Below, one piece after another: positions 8,939-17,305 of a stretch of DNA of 64,000 bases (the first letter of the stretch is position 1; each line of letters starts with the position of its first letter). The stretch comes from Bordetella parapertussis (GTDB taxonomy: Bacteria; Pseudomonadota; Gammaproteobacteria; Burkholderiales; Casimicrobiaceae). A model generated the notes under the pieces. That model did no database searches. It was not told the DNA's origin and saw only the letters and a list, made by a program, of their open reading frames with translations. The position numbers and the translations under genes were made by a program. Location of the stretch: NCBI GenBank assembly GCA_943331295.2, contig CALQLA020000012.1, forward strand, positions 1 to 64,000. The letters are read 5' to 3'.

Positions 8939-9553
8939 CTACTTGCCCTTGACGATGCCCCGTTGCGCCAGCTGGCCGATGATCAGGTCGGCGAAGCCCG
9001 GGGTTTCCCGCGCCACCGAGGTCGGGTTGAACGTGCTCGTGGTGGCGGCCCACACCAGCTGTTTCGTCTGCACGTCGAAGAGCTTGGATTCGACGATGGC
9101 GAGGTTGTACTGGTTGACCGTCTGCACGGGGATCATCGTCGGACCCCAGGGGTTGCCCCAGCCGCCGCCCCAGCCCCAGCCCATGCCGCCCGCGACCATC
9201 GTCGTCTGCACCTGCGTGCGGGTATCCACGCCCAGCAGCCGGACCAGCAGCATGCCGTCGGCGCCGCTCTTCGCCACCGCCGCCGCGAACGGTCCGTCGC
9301 CGACGCGCGCCTCGTCGGCGATCACGGTGTAGCCCGCAATGCCGTCGACACCGGCCGCGGCCAGCCGCTGCGCGAAGATGTCCTCGAAGACCCGGCCGTC
9401 GGAGACGGTGTTGATGCTGCCGACGACGACGATCTTCTTCATCGGGCCGCCGCGGAAATTCGTGTCGTACCAGGCGGACTGGATCGACGTGCTCTGGCAG
9501 CCCGCGGCAAGCAGGGCGAGCGCGAGCGGGAGGAAAAGCGAGCGCAGGTTCAT
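8939..9553 (-). CDS. Hypothetical lipoprotein, DUF4136-like
   Basis: This is a 204-residue envelope lipoprotein. The lipobox LLAAGC (Cys near residue 19) ends a hydrophobic leader. The mature part starts with SAWYDTNF and reads like small stress-type lipoproteins (IVVVGSINTVSDGRVFED ... GADGMLLVRLL). Around residues 125-140 is a short GWGWGGGWGN segment, reminiscent of the Trp/Gly-rich protein at 25.2 kb. The start at 9553 is chosen because it opens the signal peptide; longer in-frame starts are poorer. Function unknown. Confidence 0.75.
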   Translation of the reverse strand: MNLRSLFLPLALALLAAGCQSTSIQSAWYDTNFRGGPMKKIVVVGSINTVSDGRVFEDIFAQRLAAAGVDGIAGYTVIADEARVGDGPFAAAVAKSGADGMLLVRLLGVDTRTQVQTTMVAGGMGWGWGGGWGNPWGPTMIPVQTVNQYNLAIVESKLFDVQTKQLVWAATTSTFNPTSVARETPGFADLIIGQLAQRGIVKGK

Positions 9554-9588
9554 GAGGCACCTCGAGGTTGGCATGGGCAGGGCGCCCG

Positions 9589-10926
9589 TCAATCGACGCG
9601 CCCGTCATGGTCTTTCGATGCTACTACATCGCGATCCTTCCGGTGGCGGGCCGCGACGCGCCGCGCCTGCCGCTGCCACCAGCCGACGTGGTCGGTGAGC
9701 CCCTTGTAGAGCGAGGCCCCCACCAGCGTGCCGAGGGCGATCGAGGCGACCGCGAACACCGCGGTGACCACCCCGTCGATGCCCGCCATGCGATCGCTCA
9801 GCATGTGCGTCACGCTGTGCAGCCCCAGCGCGCCCGGCACCACCAGCCAGAAGCTCGGGAGGTAGGTCACCATCGCCGGCGGCCCCTTGAATCGCTGCTG
9901 GATCAGGTAGCCGAGCGGGGTCGCGACCAGCATGCCGAAGAACCCGGTGATCTCGCTGTTGAAGACGGCCGCCGCGAGCCGCTGCGCGGCGAACGTGAGC
10001 AGCAGCACCAGCAGCATCCAGCCCAGCGAGTGGCGCGGCGCCGAGAAATGCATGTACACGCCGGTGCCGAACACGACGACGGCCGCCCACGGTGCCCACG
10101 GGCCCCATGCCAGCGGGGCCGTCTCCACGGCCGACTCGATCAGGTAGTCCGGCGTGTAGCCGACGAGCGCGGCGCCGGCCGCGAGCCCGAACGCGAGCAG
10201 CACCAGTTGCACGAGGCCGGTGATGAGCCGCGACGAACCGCTCATCATGTCGCCGTAGGCGAGCTCGACCATCCCGAGCGTGAGCATGCCGCCCGGGAGG
10301 AATGTCACCAGCGGCGCGACGACCACGTAGAACGGGTCCACCGGCAGCCCGCGCTGCATCGCCATGAAGGCCGCCGCCGACACCAGCGTCGCCGCGAGCA
10401 CGGGCATCGGCACGGCGAGCACGGAGCGGTCGCGGCCGAACAGCTTGAGCGCGCCGACCATCAGGCCGAGGAGGCCCGCCGCGGCGAGGTTCGGCAGCGA
10501 AGGCAGGAAGAGCATGGCGAGGCCGACCGACAGCACCGTGTGGCCGGCGACGATGCCGGCGGGTCCGAAGCGACCGGGGCGGCGCAGGATATCGGCGAGC
10601 AGGTCGAGCCCCTCGCGCAGCGTGACCTCCGCGCGCTCGGCCGCGGCCCCCAGCGCGTAGATGTCGGCGATCTGGTCGAGGCGGAGCCCGCGCGCGGGCC
10701 CCTCGGCGAGCGTCACGCGCTCCCCGCGGCGATCTTGGATGCTGATGAAGACTGCGGTCGGAAACGTCACCACCCGTGCGCTTTCCATCCCGTAGGCCAG
10801 CGCGGTGCGGCGGAGCAGCCGCTCCACTTCGGCGGTCTGCTCGCCGCAGGCGAGCAGCGCCTGTCCCAGCCGGTACATGAACTCGAGCAGGACGTCCGTG
10901 TCGACCGCGGGAGTGTCGTGGGTCAC
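9589..10926 (-). CDS. Threonine/serine exporter family protein (ThrE-like)
   Basis: This is a 445-residue inner-membrane protein. The N-terminal about 260 residues match the ThrE-type (DUF1212) domain, starting with the soluble VLLEFMYRLGQALLACGEQT segment. The C-terminal about 150 residues match the DUF3815 membrane domain, giving roughly ten helices in total. Known members export threonine and serine. The C-terminus is basic and hydrophilic. It lies just upstream of the DUF4136-like lipoprotein on the same strand (35-base gap), which may be cotranscribed. Confidence 0.88.
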   Translation of the reverse strand: MTHDTPAVDTDVLLEFMYRLGQALLACGEQTAEVERLLRRTALAYGMESARVVTFPTAVFISIQDRRGERVTLAEGPARGLRLDQIADIYALGAAAERAEVTLREGLDLLADILRRPGRFGPAGIVAGHTVLSVGLAMLFLPSLPNLAAAGLLGLMVGALKLFGRDRSVLAVPMPVLAATLVSAAAFMAMQRGLPVDPFYVVVAPLVTFLPGGMLTLGMVELAYGDMMSGSSRLITGLVQLVLLAFGLAAGAALVGYTPDYLIESAVETAPLAWGPWAPWAAVVVFGTGVYMHFSAPRHSLGWMLLVLLLTFAAQRLAAAVFNSEITGFFGMLVATPLGYLIQQRFKGPPAMVTYLPSFWLVVPGALGLHSVTHMLSDRMAGIDGVVTAVFAVASIALGTLVGASLYKGLTDHVGWWQRQARRVAARHRKDRDVVASKDHDGRVD

Positions 10927-11658
10927 CGCACTGCCTCGCTGGCGCGCAACCCGGAGGTCATCGCTGCGGCGGCCATTCGCGGTTCATCGCGGCGTGCCGC
11001 CTTCGGCCGGGAAGCCCGCGATCGCGCAATGGACATGCGTCGGCGCCGGCGAGCGCCCGTCCGCGCCGATGTGAATCCGATCTTCGTGCCGCATGTCGCG
11101 GACCTCCTGCTGCAGCGCGAACCGGCCGTGGTGATGCGACGAAGGGTCGCGCCGCCGCCCGCTTTGCAATGGCCCCGACGCTACCACGCAAGTTCAAAAG
11201 TTGTCCACGCAAGGCTGCCGCGGCATGCCGGTTTGCGGTACGCTCCACCGCGAAACGGGAAGCTGGAAATCCACGAGGCGTGCCTGACGTGTACCTCTCC
11301 GTCTACACCTTTGGTTTACTGGACGCTGCGTCGTCCGCTCGCTATGCTCGACCCGTGATCGGTCGCAGACGCGCGAGCCGCGCGGGCGACGCCTTCGGTG
11401 CCGGCATGCTGCAACCGCTTCTCCTCGTGCGTGCGCGGCACCGGCACGATCGGGACGCGCCTTCAACGGAACACATCGACCGGCCGCGGATACCGCGGGC
11501 GGCTCGCATTGCGGGCGGCGCGGCCGAAACCGGCGGCGCGTCCGCCGGCAACAGGGCTCGCGCAAGACGGGCACCGCAAGGGCCGCGTCGAACAGGTTGC
11601 GCGGATCAGCGATCCGGGTGCGATGCAGTAGTCGGTGCAGGTCCAACGGGAGGCTCTC
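10927..11658. other. 732-bp region without a convincing gene
   Basis: This lies between the divergent ThrE-like gene and the arginine antiporter. Short open frames exist on both strands (for example 10984-11187, minus, GTG start) but lack family-like sequence or a good ribosome site. It probably holds the promoters of both neighbours; one candidate is listed separately. No FNR/ANR-type TTGAT-N4-ATCAA box was found. Confidence 0.5.
11320..11348 (+). promoter_or_regulatory. Candidate promoter upstream of the arginine antiporter
   Basis: TGGACG (11320-11325) and TATGCT (11343-11348) are separated by 17 bases. This is a plausible sigma-70-type promoter and would give a leader of about 300 bases before the antiporter. 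It is found by eye only, and GC-rich DNA gives chance matches. Confidence 0.25.
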
Positions 11659-13083
11659 ATGGCGTCGGATAGTCAAAAAATGTCGCGGCTGCAACTGACC
11701 GCGATGGTCGTGGGCGGTATGGTCGGCGCGGGAATCTTCTCGCTGCCCCGCACGTTCGCAACTGCCACGGGACCGCTGGGTGCCGTCATCGCCTGGATCA
11801 TCGCGGGCACCGGCATGTACATGCTGGCGCGCGTGTTCCAGGCGCTCGCCGAGCGCAAGCCCGACATCGACGCCGGCGTCTACGCCTACGCCCGGGAAGG
11901 CTTCGGCGACTATCCCGGCTTCCTGTCGGCCTTCGGCTACTGGATCGGCAGCTGCATCGGCAACGTGTCGTACTGGGTGCTGATCAAGTCGACGCTGGGC
12001 GCGTTCTTCCCCATCTTCGGCGACGGCAACACCGTGGTCGCGATCGCGGTCGCCTCGATCGGCATCTGGTTGTTCCATTTCCTGATCCTGCGCGGCGTCC
12101 AGCAGGCGGCGTTCATCAACAGCATCGTGACGGTGGCCAAGGTCATCCCGATCATGGTCTTCCTGGTGCTCGTGTTCGTCGCCTTCAAGCTGGACCTGTT
12201 CCGCTTCAACCTCTACGGCGGCGACCTCAAGACCGGCCTCTTCGAGCAGGTCAAGGCGACGATGCTGGTCACGGTGTTCGTCTTCATCGGCATCGAGGGC
12301 GCCAGCGTCTATTCGCGGTTCGCGAAGGAGCGCGCCGATGTCGGCAAGGCGACCATCATGGGCTTCATCATCGTCACCAGCCTGATGGTGCTGGTGACGC
12401 TGCTGCCCTACTCGGTGCTGCAGCGGGCCGACATCGCCGGGCTGCGCCAGCCGTCGATGGCGGGGGTGCTGGAGTCGGTGGTCGGCCCCTGGGGCGCGAT
12501 CTTCGTCAGCGCGGGGCTGGTCGTCTCGGTGCTCGGCGCCTACCTTGCCTGGGCGCTGATCTGCGCCGAAGTGATGTTCGCGGCGGGCAAGTCGAAGGAC
12601 ATGCCGGCGGTGTTCTCCAAGGTCAACAAGAACAACGTGCCTGTCGTCGCCCTGTGGGTGACCAGCATCATCATCCAGCTCATCGTGATCACGACCTACT
12701 GGTCGCGCGATGCATTCTCGCTGATGCTGAACCTGACCAGCGCGACGACGCTGATCCCGTACCTGTTCGTCGCCGCCTACGGGTTCATGATCGCCCGGCG
12801 CGGCGAGACCTACGACGTGCGACCGGAGGAGCGCCAGCGCGACCTGATCCTCTCCACGCTCGCGGTGCTGTACACGCTGTTCATGATCTACGCCGGCGGC
12901 CTCAAGTTCATCCTGCTGTCCGCCGTCCTGTTCGGGCCCGGAACGGTGCTGTACGTCTGGGCGCGGCGCGAGCAGGGCAAGGCGGTCTTCGACAAGACCT
13001 CGGACTGGGTCACGTTCGGCGTCATCGCGGCCGCCGCGGTCTACGGCATCTACGGCATCGCGACCGGTTCCATCAGTCTCTAA
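11659..13083 (+). CDS. arcD: Arginine/ornithine-type antiporter, APC family (ArcD-like)
   Basis: This 474-residue membrane protein with about twelve helices belongs to the basic amino acid/polyamine antiporter group of the APC superfamily. The motif MVGAGIFSLPRTFA near residues 20-33 is typical of arginine/ornithine antiporters (ArcD/YdgI). It probably swaps arginine for the product of deimination at the inner membrane. The ATG at 11659 follows GGGAGG. The arginine deiminase gene begins 21 bases after its stop, so the two form an operon. Whether the counter-substrate is ornithine or citrulline is open, because no ornithine transcarbamylase gene is here. Confidence 0.85.
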   Translation: MASDSQKMSRLQLTAMVVGGMVGAGIFSLPRTFATATGPLGAVIAWIIAGTGMYMLARVFQALAERKPDIDAGVYAYAREGFGDYPGFLSAFGYWIGSCIGNVSYWVLIKSTLGAFFPIFGDGNTVVAIAVASIGIWLFHFLILRGVQQAAFINSIVTVAKVIPIMVFLVLVFVAFKLDLFRFNLYGGDLKTGLFEQVKATMLVTVFVFIGIEGASVYSRFAKERADVGKATIMGFIIVTSLMVLVTLLPYSVLQRADIAGLRQPSMAGVLESVVGPWGAIFVSAGLVVSVLGAYLAWALICAEVMFAAGKSKDMPAVFSKVNKNNVPVVALWVTSIIIQLIVITTYWSRDAFSLMLNLTSATTLIPYLFVAAYGFMIARRGETYDVRPEERQRDLILSTLAVLYTLFMIYAGGLKFILLSAVLFGPGTVLYVWARREQGKAVFDKTSDWVTFGVIAAAAVYGIYGIATGSISL

Positions 13084-13104
13084 CAACGCGCAACGGAGGT
13101 CATC

Positions 13105-14394
13105 ATGGCGGCAAAGAAAGAGGTCAAGTCGAAGGCGGTCAAGCCGGGCAAGAACGAGGTCAATTTCGGCGTCCACTCGGAAGTCGGCCAGCTGCGCAAG
13201 GTGATGGTGTGCGCGCCGGGCGTGGCGCACTCGCGCCTCACGCCGTCCAACTGCGACCAGCTGCTGTTCGACGACGTGCTGTGGGTCGAGAACGCCAAGC
13301 GCGACCACTTCGACTTCATCACCAAGATGCGCGACCGGGGCATCGAGGTCGTCGAGATGCACAACCTGCTGGCCGAAACGGTCGCGGTGCCCCAGGGCAA
13401 GAAGTGGATCCTGGACAACCAGGTCGTGCCGAACCAGGTGGGCCTGGGCTTCATCGACGAGCTCCGCAGCTATCTCGAGGGCCTCGACAATCGCAAGCTC
13501 GCCGAAACGCTGATCGGCGGCCTGTCGACGCATGACTTCCCCGAGAAGCACGGCGGCGCGGCGCTCAAGGTCGCGAAGGAGGCCGCCGGCGCCACCGAGT
13601 ACCTGCTGCCGCCGCTGCCCAATACCCTGTACACCCGCGACACCACCTGCTGGATCTACGGCGGCGTCACGCTGAACCCGCTGTACTGGCCGGCGCGGCA
13701 CGAGGAAACGATCCTCACGACCGCGATCTACAAGTTCCACCCGGACTTCGCGGGCAAGGTCAACGTCTGGTGGGGCGACCCGACCAAGGACCACGGCCTC
13801 GCCACACTGGAAGGCGGCGACGTGATGCCCATCGGCCGTGGCAACGTGCTGATCGGCATGAGCGAGCGCACGTCGCGGCAGGCGATCAGCCAGCTCGCCG
13901 CGACGCTGTTCAAGAAGGGCGCGGCCGAGCGCGTGATCGTCGCGGCGATGCCGAAGATCCGCGCCGCGATGCACCTCGACACCGTGTTCACGTTCGCCGA
14001 CCGCGACTGCGTGCTGCTGGCGCCGGACTTCCTCGCCAAGACCACCACGTTCTCCTACCGCCCGAGCAACCATCCGAGCGGCGTCGAGCTGCACGCCGAG
14101 AAGAAGCCGTTCGTCGACGTCGTGGCCCAGGCGCTGGGCTTCAAGAAGCTGCGCGTGGTCGAGGCCGGCGGCAGCGACTACCAGCGCGAGCGGACGCAAT
14201 GGGACAGCGGCGCCAACCTCGTCTGCGCGTCGCCGGGGGTGGTCTACGCCTACGACCGCAACACGTACACCAACACGCTGCTGCGGAAGGCAGGCATCGA
14301 GGTGATCACGATCGTCGGCGCCGAACTGGGCCGCGGCCGGGGCGGCGGGCACTGCATGACGTGCCCGATCATCCGCGACGCGGTAGAGTTCTAG
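13105..14394 (+). CDS. arcA: Arginine deiminase
   Basis: This 429-residue cytoplasmic enzyme hydrolyses arginine to citrulline and ammonia. It shows the guanidino-modifying-enzyme active site: TRD at 177-179, EGGD at 236-239, HLD at 290-292 and the nucleophilic Cys417 in [10 protein letters not shown] basic 17-residue N-terminal extension ([15 protein letters not shown]) precedes the usual start and makes it slightly longer than typical ADIs. A strong ribosome site (GGAGG) sits before the ATG. It is downstream of the antiporter and upstream of NhaC. Ornithine transcarbamylase and carbamate kinase, the usual partners, are not in the window. Confidence 0.94.
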   Translation: MAAKKEVKSKAVKPGKNEVNFGVHSEVGQLRKVMVCAPGVAHSRLTPSNCDQLLFDDVLWVENAKRDHFDFITKMRDRGIEVVEMHNLLAETVAVPQGKKWILDNQVVPNQVGLGFIDELRSYLEGLDNRKLAETLIGGLSTHDFPEKHGGAALKVAKEAAGATEYLLPPLPNTLYTRDTTCWIYGGVTLNPLYWPARHEETILTTAIYKFHPDFAGKVNVWWGDPTKDHGLATLEGGDVMPIGRGNVLIGMSERTSRQAISQLAATLFKKGAAERVIVAAMPKIRAAMHLDTVFTFADRDCVLLAPDFLAKTTTFSYRPSNHPSGVELHAEKKPFVDVVAQALGFKKLRVVEAGGSDYQRERTQWDSGANLVCASPGVVYAYDRNTYTNTLLRKAGIEVITIVGAELGRGRGGGHCMTCPIIRDAVEF

Positions 14395-14415
14395 TCGCGG
14401 CATCTGCCGTGAAGG

Positions 14416-14439
14416 GCCGCCGGTGCAGCTGCCGGCGGC
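14416..14439 (+). terminator. GC-rich hairpin after arginine deiminase
   Basis: A perfect 8-bp inverted repeat (GCCGCCGG / CCGGCGGC) with an 8-base loop lies 21 bases after the arcA stop. It lacks a T-run, so it may be a transcript-stabilising or attenuating hairpin rather than a full terminator between arcA and nhaC. Confidence 0.3.
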
Positions 14440-14571
14440 GGTAGAGCCCGGTCCGGTCCGTCGACGCCGGCGGCCGGGGCCGGTTCGGTGCGCAGCCGCC
14501 GGCAACAGGCGGCGCGGCCCGGAGGCGCGAGGGACGAGCTTCAGCATCGCAACGGCAGGCATGGAAGACGC

Positions 14572-16059
14572 ATGAAGACCCCCGACGCAACGCAGCCCCT
14601 CTCGCTGACCGAGGCGATCATTCCGGTCGCGAGCCTCATCGTGCTCGTCGCCCTGTCGTATTTCCTGTTCGGTGATGCCGGCGCCGCAGGCCCCAACCAG
14701 GTTGCGCTCGTCGTGGCGACGATGATCGCGGTATTCATCGGCTGGCGCCGCGGCCACTCGCTGGAGTCCCTCGGCGCGGCGGCCAACAAGAGCGTCGCCA
14801 CCGGCATCGGCGCCATCTTCATCCTGTTCGCCGTCGGCGCGCTGATCGGCACCTGGGCGATGAGCGGCACGCTGATCGCGATGGTCTATTACGGGCTGCA
14901 GCTGCTGAGCCCGAATTATTTCTACGTCACGGCCTGCGCCATCTCCGCCATCGTCGCGATCAGCATCGGCAGCTCGTGGACGGTCGTCGGGACGATCGGC
15001 ATCGGGTTCATGGGGATCGCCGCGAATATGGGATTGAACCCGGGCATCGCCGCGGGCGCGATCATCTCGGGCGCGTACTTCGGCGACACCTGTTCGCCGC
15101 TCTCCGACTCGGCCAACCTGGCGGCTGCCGCGTCCGGGGTCGATCTCTACCCGCATCTGCGGGAGACGCTGCTGACGTCGTCCATGGCGGTCGCGATCTC
15201 GATGGCGATCTTCTTCCTGCTGGGGCAGCCGGGAGATTTCGACGCCAGTGCCAAGCTCAAGGGCATCACGGACGCGTTCCACATCTCGCTCTGGCTGTTC
15301 CTGCCGCTGGTCCTGGTCGTCGCAATGGCCGCATTCAAGGTCACGCCTTTCACGACGATCTTCCTCGGTGCCCTCGCGGGCGGCGTGCTGGCCGCGATCC
15401 TCGAGCCGGGGCGGGTCATCGCCTTCGCCGACCCGGTCGGTGAGCTGCCGCGCGCGGTGGCGCTGTTCAAGGGCGTATGGCTTGCGCTGGCGAGCGGTTA
15501 CAAGTCGACCTCCGGCGTCCCGTCGCTGGACATGCTGGCGTCGCGCGGCGGCATGGACAGCATGCTGAACACGATCTGGCTCATCATCACGGCGCTGGCC
15601 TTCGGCGGCGTGGTCGAGAAGGCCGGCGTGCTCGAGCGGCTGATCACGCCGATCATCGAAAAGGCGAAGTCCAACGGCGCACTCGTCGCCTCGCTGGTAT
15701 CGTCGATCTTCGCGACCAATGTCATCACGGCGGACCAGTACATCGCGATCGTGCTGCCCGGGCGGATGTTCAAGACGGCGTTCGCGCGGCGCGGCCTGGC
15801 CCCTTCCGTGCTGTCCCGCTCGGTCGCGGGCTCGGCTACGCCCACGTCCGCGCTGATTCCGTGGAACAGCTGCGGCGCCTACATGGCGGCGACCCTCGGG
15901 GTCGCAACGTGGAGCTACGCGCCCTGGGCGATCTTCAGCTACTTAAGCCCGCTGCTGACGATCGGCGTCGCGTATGCCGGCATCCGGATGCTGCGCCTGC
16001 CCGATGGCGCCGCACCGGCGGCGGGGCAGGACAGTCTTCCCCCGGCACCACCCCGGTGA
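14572..16059 (+). CDS. Na+/H+ antiporter, NhaC family
   Basis: This 495-residue polytopic inner-membrane protein has about 12 helices. The conserved NhaC patches SIGSSWTVVGTIGIGF and GAYFGDTCSPLSDSANLAA are present near residues 125-190. The family exchanges Na+ (or amines/amino acid anions) for H+. NhaC proteins often accompany arginine or ornithine catabolic genes. It lies 177 bases after arginine deiminase on the same strand, so joint use in pH or ammonia homeostasis is plausible. The ATG at 14572 follows GGAAG, and the peptide before it in the longer frame is Arg-rich and unlikely. Confidence 0.9.
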   Translation: MKTPDATQPLSLTEAIIPVASLIVLVALSYFLFGDAGAAGPNQVALVVATMIAVFIGWRRGHSLESLGAAANKSVATGIGAIFILFAVGALIGTWAMSGTLIAMVYYGLQLLSPNYFYVTACAISAIVAISIGSSWTVVGTIGIGFMGIAANMGLNPGIAAGAIISGAYFGDTCSPLSDSANLAAAASGVDLYPHLRETLLTSSMAVAISMAIFFLLGQPGDFDASAKLKGITDAFHISLWLFLPLVLVVAMAAFKVTPFTTIFLGALAGGVLAAILEPGRVIAFADPVGELPRAVALFKGVWLALASGYKSTSGVPSLDMLASRGGMDSMLNTIWLIITALAFGGVVEKAGVLERLITPIIEKAKSNGALVASLVSSIFATNVITADQYIAIVLPGRMFKTAFARRGLAPSVLSRSVAGSATPTSALIPWNSCGAYMAATLGVATWSYAPWAIFSYLSPLLTIGVAYAGIRMLRLPDGAAPAAGQDSLPPAPPR

Positions 16060-16189
16060 GCAGGTCGCGCGTGTCGACCGCACGCTCGCCGAATTGAGCA
16101 ATCCGCCATACCGGCCCGGCGTCGACGGGCCTATGCCCGCCCCGGAAGCATCAGTAAAATCCCCCGTTATGTTATCAGGGAGCGGTATC

Positions 16190-17305
16190 GTGCCTTCGAA
16201 CATTCGCGCCAAACGCTTCGGATACCCGCCCGCAGGCACCGCCGTCGTCGTGCTCGTCGCCACGCTCGTGCTTCTTTCCGCCTGCCGGCGCGCCGAAGAA
16301 GCGCCCGCGCCGGAAATCCGGCCCGTTCGTGCGATCACCATCGAGTCGCGGACCGGCGGTGACTCGATCGCGCTGACCGGGTCGGTGCAGGCGCAGACCG
16401 AGATCAACCTCGCGTTCCGGATCGACGGCCGGATGCTCGAACGCGCCGTGAGCATCGGCGACACCATCCAACCCGGCCAGCTCGTCGCGCGGCTCGATGC
16501 GCAGAATGAGGAAAGCAGCCTGCAGGCGGCGCAGGCGCAGCTGGTGGCGTCCCGGGCGCGCCTCAACGAGGCCCGCAACAACTTCGAGCGGTTTCGCGAC
16601 CTGGTCGCGGAGAAGGCGGTGTCGCAGGCGTCGTTCGAGCAGGCGGAGTCCGCGATGAAGACCGCCGAGTCGCAGGTGGAGGCTGCGCAGACGCAGGTGA
16701 CCCTCGGCCAGAACCGCCTCTCGTACACGCGGCTCGTCTCGGACGTGGCCGGCGTGGTGACGGCGCAGGGCGCGGAACCGGGCGAGGTCGTAGGCGCCGG
16801 CCGCATGATCGTCCAGGTCGCGCGGGAAGGCACGCGCGACGCCGTGTTCGACGTGCCCTCGCGCGTGAAGGAAGCCGTCATGTCGAATGCGGCGATCACC
16901 GTCGCGCTGACTGCCGACCCGAAGGTCACCGCCACAGGTGTCGTGCGCGAAGTGGCGCCCCGCGCCGATCCGGTCACAGGCACCTTCCGGATCAGGTTCC
17001 GCCTCGACCGGCCGCCGGCGGCGATGCGGCTCGGCAGCACGGTGGGCGGGCGGATGAAGCTCGCCGCCGCGCCGAGCATCGAGATCCCGCCCTCCGCGGT
17101 GAGCCGGGCCGACCGGCAGACCGCCGTCTGGGTCGTCGATGCGAAGACTTCCACGGTCTCGCTGCGCACGATTGAAGTTCGCTCTTCCGACCCGGTCCGG
17201 GTGGAAGTCGCGTCCGGACTCAATCCGGGAGACATCGTCGTGACCGCGGGCATCCAGGCGCTGCGGCCGGGCCAGAAGGTCCGCCTGCTCGAGACCAAGC
17301 AGTGA
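16190..17305 (+). CDS. RND efflux periplasmic adaptor (membrane fusion) lipoprotein
   Basis: This is an about 371-residue adaptor linking an RND pump to an outer-membrane channel. The lipobox VLLSAC follows a hydrophobic leader. It then has a biotinyl-lipoyl-like half (INLAFRIDGRM), a long alpha-helical hairpin (about residues 110-180), a second lipoyl half and the beta-barrel/MP domains. GTG at 16190 with GGGAG upstream is chosen; an ATG at 16169 is the alternative. Its stop overlaps the GTG start of the pump gene (GTGA), so the two are translationally coupled. Confidence 0.88.
   Translation: MPSNIRAKRFGYPPAGTAVVVLVATLVLLSACRRAEEAPAPEIRPVRAITIESRTGGDSIALTGSVQAQTEINLAFRIDGRMLERAVSIGDTIQPGQLVARLDAQNEESSLQAAQAQLVASRARLNEARNNFERFRDLVAEKAVSQASFEQAESAMKTAESQVEAAQTQVTLGQNRLSYTRLVSDVAGVVTAQGAEPGEVVGAGRMIVQVAREGTRDAVFDVPSRVKEAVMSNAAITVALTADPKVTATGVVREVAPRADPVTGTFRIRFRLDRPPAAMRLGSTVGGRMKLAAAPSIEIPPSAVSRADRQTAVWVVDAKTSTVSLRTIEVRSSDPVRVEVASGLNPGDIVVTAGIQALRPGQKVRLLETKQ

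Noticed and set aside
10984-11187. Small minus-strand gene in the gap before arcD
   Set aside because: It has a GTG start without a ribosome site, no similarity I recognise, and an atypical His/Arg-rich composition.
13105-14394. Amidinotransferase or agmatine deiminase instead of arginine deiminase
   Set aside because: The TRD, EGGD, HLD and terminal GGGHCMTCP motifs and the antiporter partner fit arginine deiminase best.
11194-15282. A minus-strand open frame of 1362 codons opposite arcD, arcA and nhaC
   Set aside because: Low-complexity Arg/Asp/His composition, no signal or domain, and the plus strand carries clear enzymes with catalytic motifs.
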